A DNA stretch of 64,000 nt from Sphagnum magellanicum (Eukaryota; Streptophyta; Sphagnopsida; Sphagnales; Sphagnaceae): contig CM038916.1 in assembly GCA_021904315.1 (NCBI GenBank), forward strand, positions 6,041,065 to 6,105,064, in the 5' to 3' direction. The notes under the pieces are model-generated. The model saw only the letters and a program-made list of their open reading frames with translations. It did not search any database and was not told the DNA's origin. Below are positions 36,964 to 48,210 of the stretch, in pieces. Both the position numbers and the translations under genes were made by a program. Each line of letters opens with the position of its first letter. Position 1 is the first letter of the stretch.

Positions 36964-37184
36964 TGGGGTTGGACACCTGTTGAACTTACCCTTAAAAAAA
37001 AGAATAAAAAAGAAAAAAAAGAAAGGGCACAACCACCCTCGGTCGGTCTAATTTTGAAAGACCTATGTTTGCCAAAAATGGAATCAACAACAAGTTACGA
37101 AGAAGAAACAACCCGTGCCTCCATCACAATTACGTAAGACATCACTTAAGCATATCGGAGGGTAGTCCTGTTGTCACTACTAGC

Positions 37185-37345
37185 CCACGCTTTATAATTT
37201 ATTTTAAAATTTAAATTTAAAATAATTTATTAAATAAATTATTTATTTATAAAAAACTAGCCCACACTTTATAATTTATTTAAAAAATAAAAATAAAAAT
37301 AAAAAAATATTTTAATTTATTTTAAATTAAAAAAAAAAAACCCCT
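37185..37345. repeat. AT-palindrome pair
   Basis: ACTAGCCCACGCTTTATAAT near 37182 and ACTAGCCCACACTTTATAAT near 37257 each lead into an A/T-only stretch able to fold on itself. They form an imperfect tandem pair of about 75-90 bp. Non-coding. Confidence 0.6.
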
Positions 37346-37463
37346 TCTCAGAGGGGATCTAGACGAAGATCGTATTCGCATCATTGGCATCAAAATAATA
37401 CATGCAAAGTGACGTAATGTAACTTAACGCCCGCACAAAAAAGTCATTTATTATTTGAGGTGC

Positions 37464-37482
37464 TGCACTGCATGGCAGTGCA
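37464..37482. repeat. 8 bp perfect hairpin
   Basis: TGCACTGC and GCAGTGCA face each other across three bases. It lies 13 bases before the larger hairpin at 37496. Confidence 0.7.
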
Positions 37483-37495
37483 CACATGGTGCTCT

Positions 37496-37544
37496 AGAGA
37501 CAACTTGAACTTGCAGCCATTGAGTGCAAGTTCAAGTTGTCTCT
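37496..37544. repeat. Perfect 20 bp hairpin with 9-base loop
   Basis: The arm 37496-37515 (AGAGACAACTTGAACTTGCA) is the exact reverse complement of 37525-37544. The loop GCCATTGAG is 37516-37524. Pairing stops at both outer ends. The arms look like a recently inverted duplication or a foldback remnant. A small-RNA role is possible but unsupported. Confidence 0.9.
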
Positions 37545-37565
37545 ACACATTTCACCGAAACTTCC

Positions 37566-37770
37566 TCTCTCTCTCTCTCTCTCTCTCTCAGAGAGTATAC
37601 CTTATGCTCAACAAACCCAATGAATGTGGGGGTAGCTTATGCATAACAAAACCCGATGATTGTGGGGGTGGTGGGATGGTAGAGTACATTCCCCCCTTTA
37701 CCCTCTTGGGGTGAACCAGCAGCACATACATGGAGCACATAAGGGGGGGGGAAGGGGGGGGGGGGGGCAC
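37566..37770 (+). repeat. CT run, short tandem repeat and G runs
   Basis: A CT microsatellite lies at about 37566-37589. Two copies of a 36-38 base unit (TATGC-CAACAAACCC-ATGA-TGTGGGGGT) follow at about 37603-37670. G runs are at 37743-37751 and 37754-37767. Confidence 0.75.
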
Positions 37771-37904
37771 TGTTTTACTATGGTAAAAAGTTTAAAACCT
37801 GACCCTGTTCATACCAGCCTAGTACTGGTATAATTGTGGATTTTTTTAATAATAATAAAAAAGTCTCATTCTGTTACAGGTAGTGTTTTTAAGGAATTTT
37901 TTTC

Positions 37905-38300
37905 TGGTCACACAGGTTATCAATATCAATAAATTATTTGGAGTGCCAGGTCGGTTATCAAAATAAAATAAAATTTGAGTCATAATTGTTGGTTATGCAT
38001 ACATCGAATAACCAGTTTAACTAACACCACCAGTTATACACTGGTTATTAGGGTTTTAAGAAAATTTTAAAAATTAAAAATTTTCCTTCTAATTCTTCTC
38101 TTTATTAAGTATTTAAAAGATTGATAACTTATCTGGATGATAATCAGGTTATCCAGGTAATTTATTAGATTTTTGAAAATTCAATACCAGGCGAATTAGC
38201 AATTTAAGCAGTTATATTAAAAAAAAAGAAAAAAGAAATGGCTGGTAGGTTGTTGATAACCGGATTAATAACCGAGTCAAAGAACCGGCCAAACATTGGT
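37905..38300. repeat. GGTTAT-rich non-coding segment, copy 2
   Basis: It has the same texture as 34440-34790: GGTTATCAA, AATAACCAG, GGTTATTAGGG, GATAACCGG and AATAACCGAG in both orientations. No boundary or terminal repeat could be set. Confidence 0.35.
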
Positions 38301-38410
38301 TCATATACCCAATGGCAAAAGCTTATAAATAGCTTTTACCATCCTCTGTCAGAATCAGGGCCTCCAAATCCAAATTTACCACTTCCCAGGTTATTTATAG
38401 CCTCAAAAAT

Positions 38411-38417
38411 AAGTAAG

Positions 38418-38448
<31 letters not shown>

Positions 38449-38590
38449 AGGAAAAACACCCCCCCCACAAGGGAGGGATCAAGAGAAGAGAAGAGAAAAG
38501 AAAAGACCAAAGTCCAACCAAAACACAACACCCGAAAGTGCAAAAACCAAAGTCCAAACAAAAGACAACACCTGAAAGTGCAAGCTCTGA
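38411..38590 (+). repeat. TAAA microsatellite and 40 bp tandem pair
   Basis: An AAAT/AATA run spans about 38411-38448. It is followed by C-rich and AGAGAAG stretches. Two units built on ACCAAAGTCCAA, CAACACC and GAAAGTGCAA lie at about 38507-38582. Confidence 0.75.
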
Positions 38591-41500
38591 AAAGAGAAAC
38601 CAAGTAACCTACGACCATGTTTAATGCCCTTCTCCATGGGCTTAATCTGGCATACAAATCGATGCAAAATTTTGATAGAGGGGCTCTAAATTTTTTTATG
38701 TAAAGATGGTTCTGAAATCGGAATGTGGACTCATGTGGTGGAGGAAAATATTACATGTCATAATGTATATATATACTCTACACAATTTCTAAGAGGTTTT
38801 AATGAAAAAATTAGGTACAAAGTGAAGAAAAACAAAAAACAAAAAAAAACAGGCATTAGATCAAGAGTCTAGATTAGAAATGGAAGTATGATGGATACAA
38901 GTACCCTAGTAAATCCTAAACCCAACAAACCCTATCTTTTGGGCTTGTTGATTCAGAGTTACTTGTTCATTTCTTAGCAATGAGCTATCATTATTTGCAA
39001 ACACTTAAGCTGCAGATGCCCATTGGGTTATTTTTATAAATTATTATTATTATTATTTCATGATCTACTATGATATTGTCCTATGAGGACTGAAATAATT
39101 TATATTGTAGCCTGCAATAAATAATTATGATGGTTTTCAACACCTCAACTTGTCATAGCAGATTTGACTAATGACTTAAATGGGCTAACAAGGCTACTAA
39201 GACTTAGTCTAATTCAGAGTTGCCTTCAGGAATGCCTTTGCTTTCTCAGAACTCTCCTCAAGGGCCAACACTTGGTTGTCCTGCCGGGAAGAGTTAAATC
39301 GCAACAACTCACAACATGGTTGCGCCTAAAGGCTTTAAGGTGGTGACACCCTACGTTCTTGCGGGACATCCTCCAATTGTCCCGAGTGTTTTAGTGGGGT
39401 GATGCTAGACAACCCTCCATCATTCGTTGAGGGTTTTAACGGGGTGGCACCTTGAGTGCCTGGAACCAGTGAATTAGAAGCCAGCTCGATTCACTGGCTG
39501 CCAAGTCACTCAAATGATGATAGTTCAATGAGTTCAAGGAACTACAAAATAATTGAAGTTCTATTCTGGAACTAATTCAAGTTGTGGTGGTGACATAAGT
39601 TGATGTTCTTTCTTTCTGCTTTTAGCTCGATGATTTAGCATGCACCCAATACCATCACACTTTATCCCATCATAAGCTTTGCTCAAAGTTCAAACGGGCA
39701 AAATCTTAAGTTGGACAAAAGGAAAGGTCTACTTTCATGATTTTTAAAATTTTGGGGATGCCTAATGTTCCACTAATTATTTGTGACGACTGCAAACAAA
39801 GTGGCTCCTTGCAAAAAAAAGAAAAAGAAAACTTTGATAAACACCCCCCCTCCCCAACTAATTAATAGAACTAACAATAAGAGTCACTTGCAATATGAAT
39901 TTCATTTTTTAGGAAAAAGAATTGTGTGATCGTCTAAGGCATGCTTTACCTTCTTGGTGGAGCCCAAAAAATATCCAACCCAACTTAACCATTCATAATA
40001 ACTTGGGGGGGGGGGGGGGGGGGGGGGGGGGCAACTTGAGCCTATTACTTAAATGTATTTTGTTGGCCCAAAGCGAAGGAGTGTAAACCCAATGGCCCCA
40101 AGAAGGGTGTATCCTACATCTGATGGCAAATATTTGTTTAAGTGAATAACTCAATGATAGAGCGGCTCAAGAAGTTTGGGTCTTCATTTTTGAGCCCTTT
40201 TTCCTAAATGATGCCATGCAAATGACCACATCATTCTTGGGTTCCTGAGTTTGGGCCCAAGAGTAAAGCCAATGGGCCCAAACTTCGAGCATTTTGTCAA
40301 TAGGATTGCTCCATTTTGAGTTTCACCCATTGTGGGCTTATTTTAGAGTGGGCCTAAATTTGACTTTGATGGTGCATAAGTGTGTACTTAAATGCATCAA
40401 TTAGTATATCTTAAGAACAGAGTCATAACCCGATGGTAAGGATATGATATCATCATGAAGGATGATGAGTCAAATTCTGAACTTTCCATCAAATTACAAC
40501 CAACATATCTCTTTTGACAATCAAAATTTATGAATGGGCATCTACAATTTCAAGACTAGAAATTTGGATGAATACTACCATAGTCCGCGGTTCATTTCCA
40601 CATTGACAAAACAAACAATTAATTTGTTTCAAAAAACAATAATAGTCTTAAAAACCTTTGAAATTATTGGAACATGATCTACAATAGCATGATGATCTTC
40701 TGATATTGAGTAGTGAAACTCTTCAAATAATAGCTTGGGATAATCCAAGGGTTTCAACACTTCAAGCTTCATATTTTCGACAAACATTCATTTCATTATT
40801 TAAAGGAGATTATTTAACTACAAAGTTGACCCTAGAGTTAGGGAATACACATATGAACACAGTGCACACTACCTACTAAAAAAAATTTTAAAGAAAAAAG
40901 TGAGGAGAGATGGAGGGATGGGCAGTACAAAAGGAAAATATAAGACTTACAAGTCAATGGAGAGAATGTAATCAAGGGCACCATATCTTTAGGGATAAAT
41001 CTTTAGTACCATCACCTTCAAAAAAAAAACAATGTGATAGTCCCTTTCTCTAGTAAACAAATGTGATAGTCTAGATACTTGTAAAGAAACACAATTCTTT
41101 AAAGAGTTCACAAAAAGGTGTGTATGATTTGCATGTGTCTTGAGCCTTGACACTTGGGGGAGATTCTTTCCCCCTTTGTTATTGCTTGTTCCAAGGGTCT
41201 CTCCTATCCAGACATTCAACTACCCAGGAACCAATGGAACTTTGTGTGGTGTGTAGGGTGCAATTGAATGACTGACTCATATGCCTCTCATGTGCTTGGT
41301 GTGGTGTCTCGTATCTTCTGGTCCCAATAGAAGCTCCCAGACAGGTGAAAGTTTCAAATCATGTGCCAAGGTGCTGGCACCTAGCAATGGCCAATGAAAC
41401 ATCCATGCTGGTTCCAGACAAAATGAGAATGAGAGAGAGAGAGAGAGATAGATGTATCCGAGCAAAATATTGGACTTCATTTTTCTCCTCAACTGGGCCA

Positions 41501-41696
41501 GCTATATAGGTGAAAGGAGGACAACATTTGCCAAAGCATATGGGATAAAATTGAGGTTCTATGGAGAACATGTTGGAGAACAAATTGGGAACTTGGGGAA
41601 CATACTGGGAATCTGATGTGAACCAATTGGGAACTTATTTATTGTTGTTGTCATCAATTCATTTTGATACATAGCTGAAGCCATAGTCTACCAAGG
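38591..41696. other. Intergenic stretch left of the chromovirus
   Basis: No gene identified. A GC-balanced part (about 39165-39560) has GTTTTAGTGGGGTGATGC and GTTTTAACGGGGTGGCACC as a loose pair, and a CCAGTGAAT/ATTCACTGG hairpin at 39466-39497. It may be a mobile-element piece. A run of 27 G lies at 40005-40031, and a GA run at about 41427-41448. The rest is AT-rich without motifs. Confidence 0.45.
40005..40031 (+). repeat. Run of 27 G
   Basis: An uninterrupted G run following ACTT and ending at CAACTT. Confidence 0.9.
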
Positions 41697-41701
41697 CTAG
41701 G
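41697..41701 (+). repeat. Left target-site duplication of the chromovirus
   Basis: CTAGG precedes the 5' LTR. ATAGG follows the 3' LTR at 49744-49748. Four of five bases agree, as expected for an old 5 bp duplication. Confidence 0.6.
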
Positions 41702-42418
41702 TGACATGCCCTTTTGCTTAAGAAGTGTTTTAAACGGATGCAGACCTCATATCGGGACCACCTTAGTCAGGCATTAAGGCGATATGAGAGTTAGGCCAAT
41801 AATGACTCTACGAGGTTCGACGTTTTTAAGAGTCAGGATACATTTGGACCTCAGGGTTTGGATGGGATAAGGCAAGAGTTGGGGCTCTTACTAGCCAAAG
41901 AAGACAATTAGGGGTTGTCTTTGGGACTATAGTGCGGGGCACTATCCCCTTAAACCCTCAATAGACAATTAAGTGTTATCTTAGGTCATCCAAAGGGGCG
42001 AGCCCTCTAAAGTGCCTAGGACAATTAGGAGCTATCCCTTTACAGCCTTGAGGCCGCCAAGAGAGGGTTGGCCTTAGGACGAGTCGGGTTCGTCCCAATT
42101 TGAGTCCTTGGAACCAACTTTGGGAGTTGATCTCAAAAAGCCCCCAAGTCAACCTAGGGTTGATTTCGCTTATGGCCATGTGGACCAACTCCAGGAGTCG
42201 AGCTTGGGCCAACTCCAAGTTAGACTAAGATTTAATTTCAAAAGCAGGGCCTAGTGAATCTAAGTAACGAGTCTAAGTCTATCTTGAGCGGTCGGGACTT
42301 TGGGACTAACAAAGTGTGCCATGGGGTGCATAGATAGCTAAGAACTAAAGGAGTCAACACCAGAAGAGCTTGGCAAGGTGTTGGGAAAACAAGGCGACAA
42401 GCAGGAAAAGGTGTGTCA
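41702..42418 (+). repeat. 5' LTR of the chromovirus
   Basis: 717 bp, starting TGACATGCCCTTTTGCTTAA and ending GGTGTGTCA, so TGACA and TGTCA form a short terminal inverted repeat. It aligns along its whole length with 49039-49743. Shared words include GGGACTATA, CACTATCCCCTTAAA, CCAACTTTGGGAGTTGATC and CTCCAAGTTAGACTAA. Confidence 0.95.
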
Positions 42419-42420
42419 TT

Positions 42421-42432
42421 TGGTATTAGAGC
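42421..42432 (+). other. Primer binding site, initiator tRNA-Met type
   Basis: TGGTATTAGAGC begins two bases after the 5' LTR. It differs by one C to T change from TGGTATCAGAGC, which pairs with the 3' end of plant initiator tRNA-Met and primes minus-strand synthesis in many plant LTR elements. Confidence 0.9.
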
Positions 42433-42461
42433 AAAAACTTGATCTAGTGAGCGCGAAGATG

Positions 42462-43950
42462 GGAGAAAAAATAATGGTTGGGTCCCCTGTTGTGAAGCGT
42501 TCACACCAGACCAAGGTGAAAATGGAAGTGGTCAAAGTGGAGAAGGTTGCTGCAAAAAAGGCTAGCGAGGCTAAGAAATTGGCCAAGCTAGCGATGGCGG
42601 CCGAACTAGGCTCCATCAAAAAGCTTCCTAGGATACTAAAAGGTGAAAAGGAAGAGCCTTCCAAGCCTTTTAACCTTGAAAATGGGGAAAGAGGGGCATC
42701 AACAAAAAAGGAGTCTTCCAAGGGGGAAGCCTCCAAAGATAATGTCTAAGTGGTGGAACAACTTGGATCCACCTTTGACTCTTTGGAATCAAATGAAGAG
42801 CAAGAAGAAAACCTAGAGGTTGTCAACATTCCAAAGAAATCAATTCAAGTTTTAAAGTGGATAGAAGAATCCAAAAACCCCAAAAGGCTTTGGAAGCTTA
42901 AGAAGTTCAAGTAGCAAAACAAGCCAAAGGGGTGAAGTGCAACTTGAGGCTGAAAAGATTTTTTCAAGCCATAAGAAAAGTGATTTGGTTGGAATTAGAA
43001 GTGGAACGGGCCAAATTTAAAGCCCAACAAGTTGAGGAAGGTCCTTTTTACGTTGTCCATGAATGCCATGGTTGAGGCCATAAAGGTGTTGCAAGACCTT
43101 GTGGTTAGCAAAAGGGATATCAACATGCAATTATCTTTAGAGCTATAGGAGGTTCATAAGGAGAAAGGGGCGGGGCCAAGCAAAGAAGCTGCAAAGACCA
43201 TGAAGACCCAAACGTTAGATCCTTTCCCAGGAAAAGATACCAAGGCAAAAAAGGTTAAGCAATGGGCATTCCAAATGGAGGCCTATTTTGAGTCCCAAAC
43301 AATCAACATGGATGTGGAGCGACTTAGCGTGGCATAATCTTTTTTAAAAGACCATGCCCTAAAATGGTGGACGACACAAAAGGATGTCAAACCAAACGTA
43401 ATGGGGAATTTGCCTTGGAGTGCGTTCAAGGTTAAATTGAATGAAAGGTTTACCCCTCACAACTAGATCTTGAAGGATGGGCAAGAACTCCTGAGCTTGT
43501 GCTAATCCGATGGACCTAGAATAATGGGAAGGTGTGTACAAACCTTTGCATCCTTGTTAAGCTTCATTCCAATGAAATGAAGGAAAAGTACACACAAAAA
43601 GTGGCCTTCCTACATGGTTTGTAGCCTTGGGCTTGTAACACCATTTTGCAAAGGAATGAGGTCCCCACAATGTGCCAATAAATGATGAAGGTTGTAGAAT
43701 GCATGGAAGATGACTCTATGCACAAGGTGGGAATGCCATTAGTTACGTAACTCACCATGAAGGTGAGTATTGAAAGTGTAGCACAAGCTGCAAGTGGCCC
43801 AAAAAGAAGCCAGAAGAGGAAATTGGTTAAGAACCCACCCAAAGACAAAGGAACTTTAGTAGGAAAAAAGCTACGGGACTATGCCAAAGTCCAATGTTTC
43901 AATTGTGATGAATTGGGGCACTTTGCCAAGGATTATGAAAAGGAGCCACG
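42462..43950 (+). pseudogene. Chromovirus gag remnant
   Basis: A Lys/Glu/Ala-rich N-terminal part (open to 42749) is followed by a capsid part near 43213-43560 with the FPGKD, WAFQMEAYFE, LKDHALKWW and FKVKLNERF blocks typical of plant Gypsy Gag. A zinc knuckle lies at 43895-43936, reading C-x2-C-x4-H-x4-Y where the last ligand should be Cys. Several stops and frameshifts lie between the parts, so no functional Gag can be made. Confidence 0.85.
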
Positions 43951-44286
43951 CACTCGTTTGTGAACCTAAGTGCGATAGCATGACTATGATGGGTGGCCAC
44001 AAAGGTGGCTAAACCCAACAAGGTTCACTTAACACAAGGAACCACAACACTGACAAGCAGGGTGGAGTTAGGGGCCATTTTGGAATGTGACAAGGCGAAG
44101 TTTACAAAAAACTTCGCAATTTGCGCATTAGATGGCATCAAGGCCATACCTTTTTAAATGTTTACCATGTACATGTTTTGAGAAGAAGCTTTAAATTAAA
44201 AGTAATTGTTAGGTTAACAAATAGGTCTGTTGGTTTATAAGTTGAATACCAAGATAATTTAACTAAGGTAAGTAGGTAGGCAAGAA

Positions 44287-45396
44287 TTGCAAGAGACTTC
44301 ATTTTCAATTTTTATGCATGTGGATGAATTTAGTGTTAAGTCTTGGTTTACTTATATTTCCAACACAATTAATAAATTTTTGGATGTCCTCGTGGATGGC
44401 CTCCCTAAACATCTACCTTTTTTTCGTAGTGTGGACCATAAAATTGAGGTGGTGCTTAGGTCAACACCACTTTCTATGTGACCCTACTAACTTAATAAAA
44501 AAGAGCTAGAAGAGTTCAAGGCTCAAATAAATGACTTAATGAAACATGGATACATTAGGTCGAGCAAATCACCTTATGGTTCATTCGTTTTGTTTATAAA
44601 TAAAAAGGACGAGAAATTATGCATGTGCATAGATTATCATGCCTTGAACAAAATCACCATTAAAAATAGTTACCCCTTGCCTTAAATCAATGATTTTTTT
44701 GATCATTTAAATGGGGTTTCTTATTTTAGCCGTGTTGACTTGAAGTTGGGCTATTATCAAATCCATGTGGAAGATGCGAATGTGGAAAAAACACCCATGA
44801 GGACAAGGTATGATTTTTACGAATTTTTGGTCATGCCGTTTGGGCTATGTAACACCTTGTCAATTTTCACAATTTGGATGAATTCGATTTTCCATGAGAA
44901 GTTAGATGAATCCATAATCATCTATATAGATGACATATTGGTGTATTCCAAGTTCTCAGAGGAACATGTGACACATCTAGAATTTGTGTTACAAAAGCTC
45001 AAAGAAAACAAACTATAAGCTAATCAGGCAAAGAGCGAGTTTACAAATTCAAAAATGGATTTTTTTGGACATGTGTTGTCTTGGGAAGGGGTGAGGCCCG
45101 ACCCAAGGAAAATTGAATCAATTAAGGAATGGTAAAACATGGTTTCAACAAAAGGGGTTAGGTCATTCCTAGGATTGGTTAATTTTTGCATGAAATTCAT
45201 AAAGAATTTCTTTGCATTGGCAAAATTGCTACCTGACCTCTTGAAGAAAGAGGGTTCATTTAAGTGGAAGGATAAACAATGAAGTGTGCTCAACCTCTTG
45301 AAGGGGAAGTTGTCATCACCATTAATGTTATGATTTTTTGATTTTGCAAAGCTTTTTGAAGTGCACACAAATGCAAATGGCTTTGCGATAAGCATG
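44287..45396 (+). pseudogene. Chromovirus reverse transcriptase and start of RNase H
   Basis: The fingers-palm order is readable: [16 protein letters not shown] near 44540, [21 protein letters not shown] near 44625, FSRVDLKLGYYQI near 44725, VMPFGLCNT near 44830, and the catalytic IYIDDILVYS with YIDD at 44923-44934. It continues through FGHVLSWEGVRPDP and VRSFLGLVNF. Stops occur near 44683, 45016 and 45134, for example. The RNase H start (EVHTNANGFAI) is cut at 45397 by the nested LTR. A short protease stretch is expected just upstream but has no readable active site. Confidence 0.9.
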
Positions 45397-45401
45397 GTCC
45401 T
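45397..45401 (+). repeat. Left target-site duplication of the nested solo LTR
   Basis: GTCCT here and at 46403-46407, exact, flanking a sequence that starts TG and ends CA. Confidence 0.9.
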
Positions 45402-46402
45402 TGTCGCAACCCTAGCTTTGGGCTCGTGACCAAGGCTAAGGGTGTTGCAAGGTTGCGGGCCAAGAGGAAGGAAGCCTGGGAGTCAAGGCAAAGGCATTAC
45501 AAGAGTGCGGGCCAAGAGGAAACTCGGGAGTTAAGGCAAGAGGAAGCCCGGGAGTCACATCACATACTCTCGGGAGTGTTAGAAAGTGTGAGGGAGTATG
45601 AGAGAGTGAACCTTCACACTCCCAAGACAACTCCCACTTTGGGAGATGGAGTCTCGGTGGACCCCGAAACTTCAGAGAGCGATTGCAGGGGTCAAAACTC
45701 AATGGATCGTGGCGTTATTTATATCATTGCAAAGCTCTTGGAGCGTAGATGTTTAAAATGGGCTCGCATTGCTCATTTGGATATCTGAAACACAAGTTAT
45801 GGCCAAAAGAAGGGCCGGGAGTCGAACTGCCAATTTGACTCCCGACCACAAAAAGTCGGGAATCGACACGATTTACTTAGCTCCAAGGGGCGTGCCACAT
45901 ATCGTTGGAAAGCTATCGATGAGAGCTACAACTTTGCTTTAGACCGCATTGCATTCTGAGGTCTGCTCGCAAAGTTATGGGGCTCCAAAGTTGTGGGAGT
46001 CCCATTTTTCACGATTTCGGGACTCCCATTCGGGAGTCCCGGGAAAAATAGCCATTTGGATGTAGCCTTTGTGGAGAGAGCTGCAGAGTATACTATAAGG
46101 GGGAAGGTGGTGGCTTCCCCCAAGTCCGGGCCGTGGTAAGTCTTGTGTGTCCGTGTTGCCCATGGCTCGTCCTAGCACCAAGGGTGCTTCAACTATGCAC
46201 TAATCACTTTGTGTGGGTTGTGTGCAGGCTCATGTGAGTGAGTGAAGCTTGTCAACTCTTCCTAGTCCCATCCCGGAGCTCCAACACGCCCCTCTACCCT
46301 TCAAAGTGTTGTGAGGTAAGGAGCGTGCTCTGACTCCTCCTTTTTCCGCTGTTTTCTACTTGGGCTCACATTTGAGCCCTTTGAAGAGTTGAGAGTGCGT
46401 CA
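45402..46402 (+). mobile_element. Solo LTR of a second LTR-retrotransposon family
   Basis: 1001 bp, starting TGTCGCAACCCTAGCTTTGG and ending GAGAGTGCGTCA, with an exact 5 bp duplication (GTCCT) on both sides. It interrupts the RNase H region of the chromovirus. Removing it with one duplicate restores the alignment to the RNase H fold on both sides. It has a TATA-like TATACTATAAGGGGG at about 46087-46101 and repeated GGGAGTC motifs. It differs in sequence from the host LTRs. A solo LTR usually arises by recombination between the two LTRs of a full element. Decayed relatives lie at 12630-13290 and 17576. Confidence 0.93.
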
Positions 46403-46407
46403 GTCCT
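46403..46407 (+). repeat. Right target-site duplication of the nested solo LTR
   Basis: GTCCT, identical to 45397-45401. After it the chromovirus RNase H frame resumes at GGACACCCAATTGC. Confidence 0.9.
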
Positions 46408-46780
46408 AATGTAAAAAGGACACCCAATTGCTTTTGAAAATAAAAAGTTGGTTAGGGCTTAGTTGAAATGGCCAACTCATGAAAAGGAGTTGTTTATGGT
46501 AGTGAGTTGCTTGAAGGCATGGCATCATTACCTAGGCTTTCGTAAAACCAAAGTCTTTACGGATAACATATCCTTGAGATATTTTGAAACCCAACCAAGG
46601 GTAACGACAAAACAATCACGATGGCATGATACCTTGGCCCTTATGGACATCAAGTTGATCCATAAGCCTAACAAAAACAATGTAATGTTAGATGTGGAAA
46701 GTTGCAAAGAGGGAATACCAAGGGGAGATATCTTAGGAAAGTACTCAAATTTTTTGAGCCATGTTTGTTGGAGAAAGTGA
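46408..46780 (+). pseudogene. Chromovirus RNase H, second part
   Basis: Continues the RNase H cut at 45397: KGHPIAFENKKL, then WPTHEKELFMVVSCLKAWHHYL, in pieces, and KTKVFTDNISLRYFETQ. The order matches plant Gypsy RNase H. One stop lies directly after the join and another in the LVRA/LKW stretch. A connection region leads to the integrase. Confidence 0.88.
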
Positions 46781-46849
46781 TCTAAAAAGAAAGATATGAA
46801 AATTGTATGTGAAGGATTGTTTGGTGCAAAGTTATTTTAATGATTTGTT

Positions 46850-48060
46850 TAAAAATGAAAATGAAAAGGATCACCTTTCTAGACGGATTGTTCAGATGGA
46901 AGCAATCATGAATTTAAGTGCTAGAAGGAAAGTTGCGTATGAAGGTTATGCAATAAATGCATGATGTGTGCATGGTGGGACATCGTGGAGAAAACAACAA
47001 GGGAGTTGTTGGGGAAGACTTTTTATTGGCTTGAAATGAAAGAAGACGTAAAACACTATGCTTGCACATGTGTAAAATGCCAAAGTACCAAAGTACCAAA
47101 TCAATACACAAGAAAAAGTTCGGGTTATATAAGCCCTTCCCAATCCCATTAGGTTCATTTGAAAATGTTTCAATGAATTTTATGACTTCTCCTGGAATGG
47201 GAAAGGACAAATGCCATCTTTGTGGTGGTAAATAGGTTTTCAAAATTAACGAAGTTTGCACAGACCCAAACAAACGTCACAATGGCAGGGATGGCAAAAC
47301 TATTTTTTGACATGTGGGTCCAACATAATCGGATGCCAGAGGTCATAGTTAGTGACCGGGATGTGAAATTCATGTCAAAATTTTGGACACTATTAATGAA
47401 AAAGGTGAGCACGAAGCTAAAATTTAGCACCACCTTTCATCTACAAATTGATGGCCAAACGGAAAGAGTGAATGAAATATTGAATCAATATATTTGTAAT
47501 TATATTGCTAGTGATCATAAGGATTGAGGCAACCGTCTGGGTTTGGTGAAGTTTTGCTACAACTCCATAAAACATTTGGCCACCAAAATGAATCCCTTTG
47601 AGTTGGCCATGAGAATTGAAGTGAAACAACCCATGGATCTAACCATTCCTAGAACAAAAGGCACTTGTTGCGAAGGCGACAAGGAGGCCGAAAAGATGGC
47701 CAAGGAACATGAAAAGAGGAAAACACGAACCATTAAGCTCTTAGAAAAAGGTGCATGCAAGTTATGAAAAACAAGCCAACAAGTCATGAAAGCACATAAA
47801 ATTCGAGGTGGGGACTTAGTGTGGTTAAACATAAAAGACTTAAAGATGCTTGAAACCTCATTCCAAAGTATGTGGGCCCTTATAAAATCATCTGTAAAAC
47901 CCACCCCAATGTGTACATTTTGTAGCTCCCAATGACATTGGTAGCCCACCTGACTTTCCATGTGTCCAAGTTGAAACCAATTCATGAGGACAAGAAAAGG
48001 AAGGACCAAAAATAGGCCTATCACCCAAGATTCAACCTCATTGAACATAAATTTGCAAGG
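46850..48060 (+). pseudogene. Chromovirus integrase remnant
   Basis: The zinc-binding part is readable in shifted frames, with CTCVKCQ near 47069. The core has VVNRFSKLTKF near 47225, where N at 47231-47233 stands in place of the usual catalytic Asp. It continues with EVIVSDRDVKFMSKFW near 47340, carrying the second Asp, and TTFHLQIDGQTERVNE near 47435, carrying the catalytic Glu. The C-terminal part contains GGDLVWLNIKDLK near 47810. Stops at 47525 and 47764 and several frameshifts break it. Confidence 0.9.
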
Positions 48061-48210
48061 GAAGTGGAAGGCATCCTAGTTGTAAGATAGACCATGTGAA
48101 TTGGCAAGCAATACCTAGTCAAGTGGAAAGGATGTCATTTAAAATAATCATAGTGGGTGAAGCCCATTCATTTAGACCATTTGCTAAAAATCGTTGAAAA
48201 GTTTGAGCGG
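48061..48210 (+). pseudogene. Chromodomain remnant of the chromovirus
   Basis: The translation gives EVEGILVV, then GKQYLVKWKGCH, then WVKPIHLDHLLKIVEKFERE in order, with stops between the blocks. The YLVKWKG core and the following acidic/aromatic helix are typical of the chromodomains that guide chromovirus integrases to particular chromatin marks. Confidence 0.85.

Noticed and set aside
36805-37137. Open frames with long Pro or Gly runs
   Set aside because: They are read-through of the 27-base G run and flanking T/A runs, with no other coding signal.
42416-42736. 106-codon minus-strand frame
   Set aside because: It is the antisense shadow of the gag N-terminal part of the chromovirus.
45426-45788. 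120-codon frame with repeated Glu/Arg/Ser-rich motifs
   Set aside because: It lies wholly inside the solo LTR and follows its internal GGGAGTC/AGGAAG repeats.
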